In this document: positions 58,620-64,000 of the stretch, piece after piece | Layout: the number at the start of each line of letters is the position of its first letter | Position numbering within the stretch: the first letter of the stretch is position 1 | Assembly (NCBI GenBank): GCA_936450465.1 | Contig: OW388305.1 | Coordinates: 54,302,625 to 54,366,624 of the forward strand | Length of the DNA stretch: 64,000 bases | Direction: 5' to 3' | Origin: Gibbula magus | Lineage: Eukaryota > Mollusca > Gastropoda > Trochida > Trochidae | Made by a program: the position numbers and the translations under genes | The notes under the pieces: generated by a model | The model's database searches: none | What the model was told of the DNA's origin: nothing | The model's input: the letters and a program-made list of their open reading frames with translations, nothing else

Positions 58620-58800
58620 GTGACCCCTGGGGTCACAGGGTCACGAAATCTACAATTTAGAATCCCCATTGGCCAAGGAGTATGCACATAAAATTTCAGC
58701 TCTGTGGAGTGATTGGTTCTGGAGAAAAAGTCGAAAAAGCGAAAAGTTTACGGACGGACGCCATGCCATGCCATGCCATAAGCCCATCGGACCTTTCAGG
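58620..58800. repeat. decayed interspersed repeat
   Basis: The gtgacccctggggtcacagg palindrome, then acggacggacgccatgccatg with three catgc steps. The style resembles the block at 28730-29160. Confidence 0.5.
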
Positions 58801-58831
58801 CCTGATGAACTAACAAGAATGATTACCATTT

Positions 58832-58857
58832 ACCCCCCCCCCCCCCCCCCCCCCCCA
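58832..58857. repeat. poly-C tract, about 25 bases
   Basis: An almost pure C run, G-rich on the minus strand. The length is likely to vary or be mis-assembled. Confidence 0.9.
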
Positions 58858-59452
58858 ATACAAAACACAAGAATGATTACCAGTATATCTGCATTTATTT
58901 CTTTTCAATGATAACAACATTCAAGTTAAGACTACTACATGTGAATATATCAGCCAAGTTTAGTTCACCAAGGCAAATCTTTAACAATCTCGAACTAGTG
59001 TACGGTAGTCTTCTTGAAGAACCAAAACATTTATCTACTTCCGCAATACTTTATAAATATTTGTGGAAAGCGAACAAACATATTAATGTTCCTTTGTAAA
59101 GTTGTTAAAATTTAAAAGTCAAATAAGATGAATTCAACCTTCTGGTGTAAGAACCAATAACAATAAAGATGAAGCAAACATCATAAAACCCATTACAGGA
59201 AATTTAATTAATTCCAGAAACAAGTTTTTGCAATTATGAGCAAGTGTTATGCAAATATTGACAAAACTGACATTCATTCTTCAAATTTGATGTGGAAAAT
59301 GCTTATGTTGTTTTTATTCGACTGAAAATTTAGAATAACATGTAATCAGTCTCGTCTGGTCCAAGCAGTAAAACGGCAGTCATATTGTGATCCATTCTCT
59401 CCTCACAGAGGTGCTCAAATATTTCCACCTTACAATTGAGACCATCTTCACA

Positions 59453-59795
59453 ACGTAACAGGCGTAACGAAAAGATTTCCATATCTTCTCCTTCCGCCCT
59501 TGACCTCAACCCTCGCATTTTCAGTGCCAAGAGTTTAACGAACAGCAGGCTAATCGGATAAGCCAATCAGAAGACAGTTGTATTGCCTCTGTGACAGTGT
59601 CGATCGTCGCTATTTTGAATTGGTTCCGAACATAAAGGGCTGTTGCATTGGCTGTATGTTAGCAGATGGTAAGGGACATAACTCGTGACCACAATAGGTG
59701 TCGCTGATTCGTTTCACCACTTCTGGCTAGGTTGAAGGCAAGGTAAAACATATAGAGATCTCGATACATTTTCACTTTGCCGTGGGAAGATGAAT
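59453..59795. repeat. family K interspersed repeat, copy 3
   Basis: The longest copy, running to the segment tttgccgtgggaaga that matches the left end of copy 1. Confidence 0.8.
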
Positions 59796-60091
59796 TGAGA
59801 CATACTCTTCAGTTCTCACTAAAATACCCTTGTAGTGAAAATTTGCAACAACGTCCTTATACTTAACCAATTTACAGTTTCGACCTACTTCTGTTTGAAA
59901 AAATGTTTGAATCAAATACGTGAAGATCTAGCCTGCACGACTGTTACGAGAACAGATCATTGCTTAGTTTGAAACAACATCGCTGATTGAACAACTAACT
60001 TTGACTGCAAAACATCTGGATTCTCTAATCCTGGCACAAGAAAACTCTTGCATTAGAACAGAGGTGACATAGGAAGATTTGAGTTACCACT

Positions 60092-60366
60092 GAGGTGAGG
60101 TGAGTTGGGGTTTAACGCCGCTTTCAAGAGTATTTCACTTATATCGCAGCTGCTAGTATTATGGCAGGGAGGAAGCCCGCAACCATGGGTCAAACAAACC
60201 ATGGGTGGTACTACGCTGAAATTCAGTGTAGCATTGCACCCAAACCTTACTGCGTGTAGAACAGTCCTCTACTGCAGACAAAGTTGCCGTGCCCCTGGCG
60301 GGATTCGAACCCCGGACCTCTTGATCCGAAGCCAAGTGCGCTAACCACTGCGCTATCCCGCCCCTC
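60092..60366 (-). mobile_element. tRNA-headed SINE, copy 2
   Basis: The minus strand starts with a clear A-box (tagcgcagtggttagcgc) and B-box (ggggttcgaatcccgcc), then the shared body and the gggtttaacgccgctttcaa tail motif (in complement). Better preserved than copy 1. Confidence 0.88.
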
Positions 60367-60423
60367 CACTGACGGGAGAGAATGTTTTAATATGATCAAG
60401 ACAACAAAATGGACATATAGAGG

Positions 60424-60790
60424 TTATTACCCGAGGAAGTGTATCATATGATTTTTATGAAACGAGTGTGGATTTTTGTATCGCCCGAGCGATAGCGAGA
60501 CCGAGGGCTATACACAAATTTGCACGAGTTTCGTAAAAGTCATATGACACACTTTAGAGTGTAATAATTTCTTTATTACCCATTCTATTTCGTTTCATTT
60601 GCGTAAAAACAGGCAGGAAACGGCCCACTTCCCTGGCGACGGCAAGGTACAGTGACATCTCGAACAATCTTTTATGACGTCACAATACGGGAAGTCGCGG
60701 TGAAACAATGGTTGCTAGGCAAATGTGATATGCGCACATGTGCTCATATCAATAATATTAACTCGGATATTTTCAACCATATGGGTAATA
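60424..60790 (-). repeat. family C foldback/CRE element, copy 3
   Basis: The reverse orientation of 52761-53100, with the same ends (ttattaccc ... gggtaataa) and hairpin. Confidence 0.9.
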
Positions 60791-61257
60791 AAATATGATA
60801 TTGAATGACTGACAACCTTATGATTGAAACAAAATCTGTTTGAATTAAACATAAAGTCAACTCAACATATAAATAAATTCATTTTAATTTTCCCCAGATA
60901 CTTAATAATTTCAATGTGATTTTAATAAACAAGATAAGGCTGTGAAAATGACTAGAAACATTCAACTAACCTAACCACTAAACACATGGTTTCATACATG
61001 TCAAACACAATGTTTATACATCTCGACCATTATGGAAGCATTCTGTAATCATTTCAACAGCAACTGGAAAACTTAACACAACAGATTTGTAAAATTTGAA
61101 TAATATTGAATTGAATATGAATAAAATTTCAAATTCAATTATTTATGACATTCTGTGTTCATCAGAACGAGGTGATGAATCTAGAGAAATACAACACTAA
61201 CAATATCCCTCTTGCATCCTACTCTACGGTTCACTCAGTTTAGTATCCTACATATAT
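60791..61257. other. no gene recognised
   Basis: AT-rich; nothing seen. Confidence 0.35.
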
Positions 61258-61634
61258 AGAATACTAAACGATGTCCCGTTTGATAACATGTTTATGAAAC
61301 GAGTGGATGGTTTGGTATAATAACAAGCGAAACACCAATGCCGTTCATGAGTTTCATAAACATGTTATCAAACGGAACCGAGTTTGGTATTTTATTTATT
61401 ACTCAATGATGTAAATAGCGCTGAATTGCAAGAAAATCATTTTTGGTGACGCTTACTTGCAAATAGGTCATCCGCTATTTCAGTCGCGCGGCTTACATTG
61501 TGACGTCAACCAAACACGACTATGACGTCACGCGTCGATTATGACGTAACTGCAGCACGCAGTGGCATCACACATGTGTGTAACCAACTCATTGTTATCT
61601 AATGAGTGATCTCACCACGGTTGAGTAATAAATA
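61258..61634 (-). repeat. family B foldback/CRE element, copy 3
   Basis: The reverse orientation of 35000-35382. Both modules and the gacgtca words are present. Confidence 0.9.
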
Positions 61635-62968
61635 TATTTATTACATTTTCCACTGCAATACTCATCACACGACTTGTGTATATAGTTTGGCTGTTGCCAA
61701 TATACTCTGTTACAATCAAGATTCAATTCAAACAATGACATTAACTGTTATTTGTTAAGTTAATCACTTCAAAGTTGACAATGGAAGTGTGTCAATGTCT
61801 TTATAAAAGAAACCACTTGGTGGTGAACACAACTTCCTTCTCGTCAATCAAGCTATTAAGTTACAACCAAGATGCAGTAGAAATATTTGCCATTAACTAT
61901 CTCATTTGCTGTGCTAATCAAATTGAAAATGTTAATTTTGAAAATTTGGAAGCAAAACACTGAAACAAGATTAGTTGTCATAATGAATTTATAATCTGTT
62001 CTGTTTTCAACACTGACTTTTCAATTAGCTATCACAATAAAACTAAACATACAATAAAATCGCTTCTTACTTTTGAAAATTTAAAAATCATTCTTTTTTA
62101 ACTCTTCTAATTGAGATGAAACATTTAAAGGCTGCATATGTGTATGTCAAACTGATAATGGGTATTTATTAAAACTATGAATAAAATGTTTCAGTTTTAT
62201 CAGATAATATGACATACAGTTTTAGATGACAAAAGGGGAAGTGTGTCCGTACTGAATATGATTGCATAAGTTTGGTTGAATATATTACACGAAAAGAGAA
62301 AGAGACCCCATAATAATTACACAACACCAATTTTTGAGATGAAGCAGTCAGAGTTATCTCCCTTCGTATTGATATGCAAATTTATATGTTTAAATGCAAG
62401 TTTAAGACATCACATTGAGGCAATTAGATATGAACATATTTTACAACTATGTGTTGAATGAACATAACTTTAAACTAACCCTACAAATGAGTTTTTTTTC
62501 ATTTGTTTATTTCCAGCAACCCTGTATCTGATAGATACACATAAACACATAAGCACATGATACTGACAACAGCAATGCCTGCACTCAAATAATTTTAATA
62601 TCCAATTCCTTTCCCCAAAGTGAGTTCACAGAATGAGATTTGAAAATTTGGTTTAATAAGATTTTATGTTTTTCCTTTCATTTTTCTCTCATTCTGAAGG
62701 TATTTTCGTATCATAATGTTGAACTCTCTTTGCCAATGCAAACGGGTCCAACTTAAACGACAATTTTCTTACAAATATTCATATTATATCTTAATCAATG
62801 AATAAGAAGACATGAAAACAATAAGGAATGAACAATCTAACAATAACTAAAACAATTGTTTCTTCGTACAATGTCATATTTTCTTCTGAATATGTAAGTT
62901 TTTGTCAATATGTTGGTTTTTTTCAAGCCAAAGCAACTAAGAATCAACGTAAATACAACAAGTTCCTT
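61635..62968. other. probable 3' UTR/flank of SEC62
   Basis: Downstream of the SEC62 stop. On the minus strand AATAAA occurs at 62511-62506, among other A/T-rich candidates, so the cleavage site cannot be fixed. Confidence 0.4.
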
Positions 62969-63417
62969 CTATTTCTCCTTCTTCAATTCTGTATTTTCTT
63001 CAGAATCGTCATCATCAAAGTCATTTTCTTCATCATCGTCATCATCAACTTCCTCCTGATCATCATCATCAACCATCTCTTCTTCAACCTCCTCTTCTTC
63101 CTCAACCTCAGCTAACTCTTCCTTTTCAACAATTTCAAATTCTCCATTTTCACTTTTATCGCTTCCCGAGTTTTCTTCCTTTTCAATTTTATCTTTCTTT
63201 TCCTCAGGTTGATTTTTCTTTTCCGTATCCTGTGTATCTTTAGATTTGATGTCTTTTTCTGAATTTTCTTGTGCGGAATCTTTGCCGAAGTAGTCATGTT
63301 TATACAAAGGCTTAAAGGAGTCGAAGAAGCCGACATCTTCAGTCAAGTTGGGCAGGAACCAGAAGTGATGTTTCCCGAGCGTGAATACCCATACAATACA
63401 GAAGAGGACGAGGCGGA
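62969..63417 (-). CDS. SEC62: translocation protein SEC62, last coding exon (partial gene)
   Basis: SEC62 is an ER membrane protein of the Sec61 translocon that helps post-translational import of small secretory proteins. This exon starts after a tttacttgcag acceptor. It encodes the second membrane segment (RLVLFCIVWVFTLG), the diagnostic HHFWFLPNLTEDVGFFDSF stretch, and then a long highly charged cytosolic tail of Lys/Glu and Asp/Glu runs, 148 complete codons plus a split one. Inside the tail GEFEIVEKEEL matches the position of the LC3-interacting motif of vertebrate SEC62 (NDFEMI), used in its role in ER-phagy. The stop is at 62971-62969. Upstream exons (N-terminal cytosolic domain, TM1) were looked for up to 64000 and not seen, so they lie beyond the window. 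Confidence 0.93.
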
Positions 63418-64000
63418 CTGCAAGTAAAGGAGTTGATAGGTGATAGAATAAAGAGTCATTGAAACTGCTGAATGCAAGGAGGTTGAAATTTTGTAATTTT
63501 ATTTTCAAGGATGTTGATGAACATATCGGAAAATTGCCAAAAATCTATCTCCGTGAAATATAATACCAGTACACTTAATTTTTCGACCCAGAATAAACCA
63601 AGAAATTGCACTCATTAGTAAAGGTGTTTTCCAGTCTAAATATAGATTGAGTCTATTATTTTCAAGCACAAAGCATTGTGGTCTAACTCACACACTGTAT
63701 ACAAAGACACAAAAGAATAACAAAGTTTATGAGTAATGAAGGAATTAAAATTATTTTTTTTTGGCGGTTATTTATTTACCATTTCATTTAATTATGTATT
63801 TGCTACAGATATTAGAATATTTGTCTTACCAAACTAGGTATTTTGTTTGAAGTTTATAATCAATAATATGAGAGTTTGTCATAATTTGCTGGTCTTATCT
63901 ATAAAAAATAGAGCCATGGCCTCTGTAGCTCATCAGGAGATAATAAGTGGGGTATGTTATGGAGTGGACTTTATAGCAATGGTCAGATAATGGAATGTAG
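63418..64000. other. SEC62 intron, nothing recognised
   Basis: AT-rich sequence upstream of the SEC62 terminal exon. No second exon seen. Confidence 0.5.

Noticed and set aside
58832..58857. Functional G-quadruplex site on the minus strand
   Set aside because: A homopolymer of C next to decayed repeats is a common slippage tract; nothing else supports a function.
60262..60366. tRNA gene on the minus strand
   Set aside because: The A and B boxes are good, but the acceptor stem does not close and the segment continues into a SINE body with a second copy at 21011.

Overview
The window is AT-rich animal nuclear DNA. It holds intron-split genes with GT-AG junctions, few coding bases, and a very dense load of short non-autonomous transposons, foldback elements, tRNA-headed SINEs and minisatellites. 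The gene set and the style of the repeats (a SINE whose tail carries the gggtttaacgccgctttcaa-type motif, TRIM-like RING/beta-propeller genes, palindromic MITEs) suggest a lophotrochozoan, most likely a bivalve mollusc. This is inference; no database was consulted.

Layout: (1) 2.48-3.94 kb, + strand: a heparan-sulfate 6-O-sulfotransferase-like gene in two exons, broken by a frameshift and an in-frame TAA. (2) 6.22-30.71 kb, - strand: a complete SLC6 sodium/chloride-dependent neurotransmitter or amino-acid transporter. I rebuilt it as 13 coding exons whose phases all fit, giving a 601-residue protein with 12 membrane segments. (3) 40.15-44.32 kb, - strand: a four-exon HES-like bHLH repressor that ends in WRPW plus three residues and has no visible Orange domain. 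(4) 47.33-49.9 kb: a 33-bp minisatellite abutting the decayed 3' end of a LINE. (5) 55.54-57.81 kb, + strand: a RING/B-box/beta-propeller TRIM-like gene with a TAA inside the B-box. (6) 62.97-63.42 kb, - strand: the last coding exon of SEC62; the rest of that gene lies beyond the window. These genes are not an operon or pathway and appear to be neighbours by chance.

The most unusual structure is in the transporter gene. The intron after coding exon 10 starts with a 91-bp minisatellite, 17 periods long. Each unit repeats the last 36 bases of exon 10 together with its splice donor, so the pre-mRNA offers about 18 near-identical 5' splice sites. The next intron carries a second, unrelated-looking minisatellite (38-bp unit, about 11 copies) that resembles the coding end of exon 11. 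Exon-end sequence therefore seems to have been tandemly amplified twice in neighbouring introns of one gene.

Most remaining sequence is repeats. Several foldback families share a two-part design: a body with TGACGTCA-like (CRE) motifs and a long near-perfect hairpin. One is nested inside another, which shows its exact ends. Others are TIR-bounded MITEs with TA-type flanks, including two copies whose paired TIRs have diverged together. Several repeats lie within tens of bases of the transporter's splice sites.
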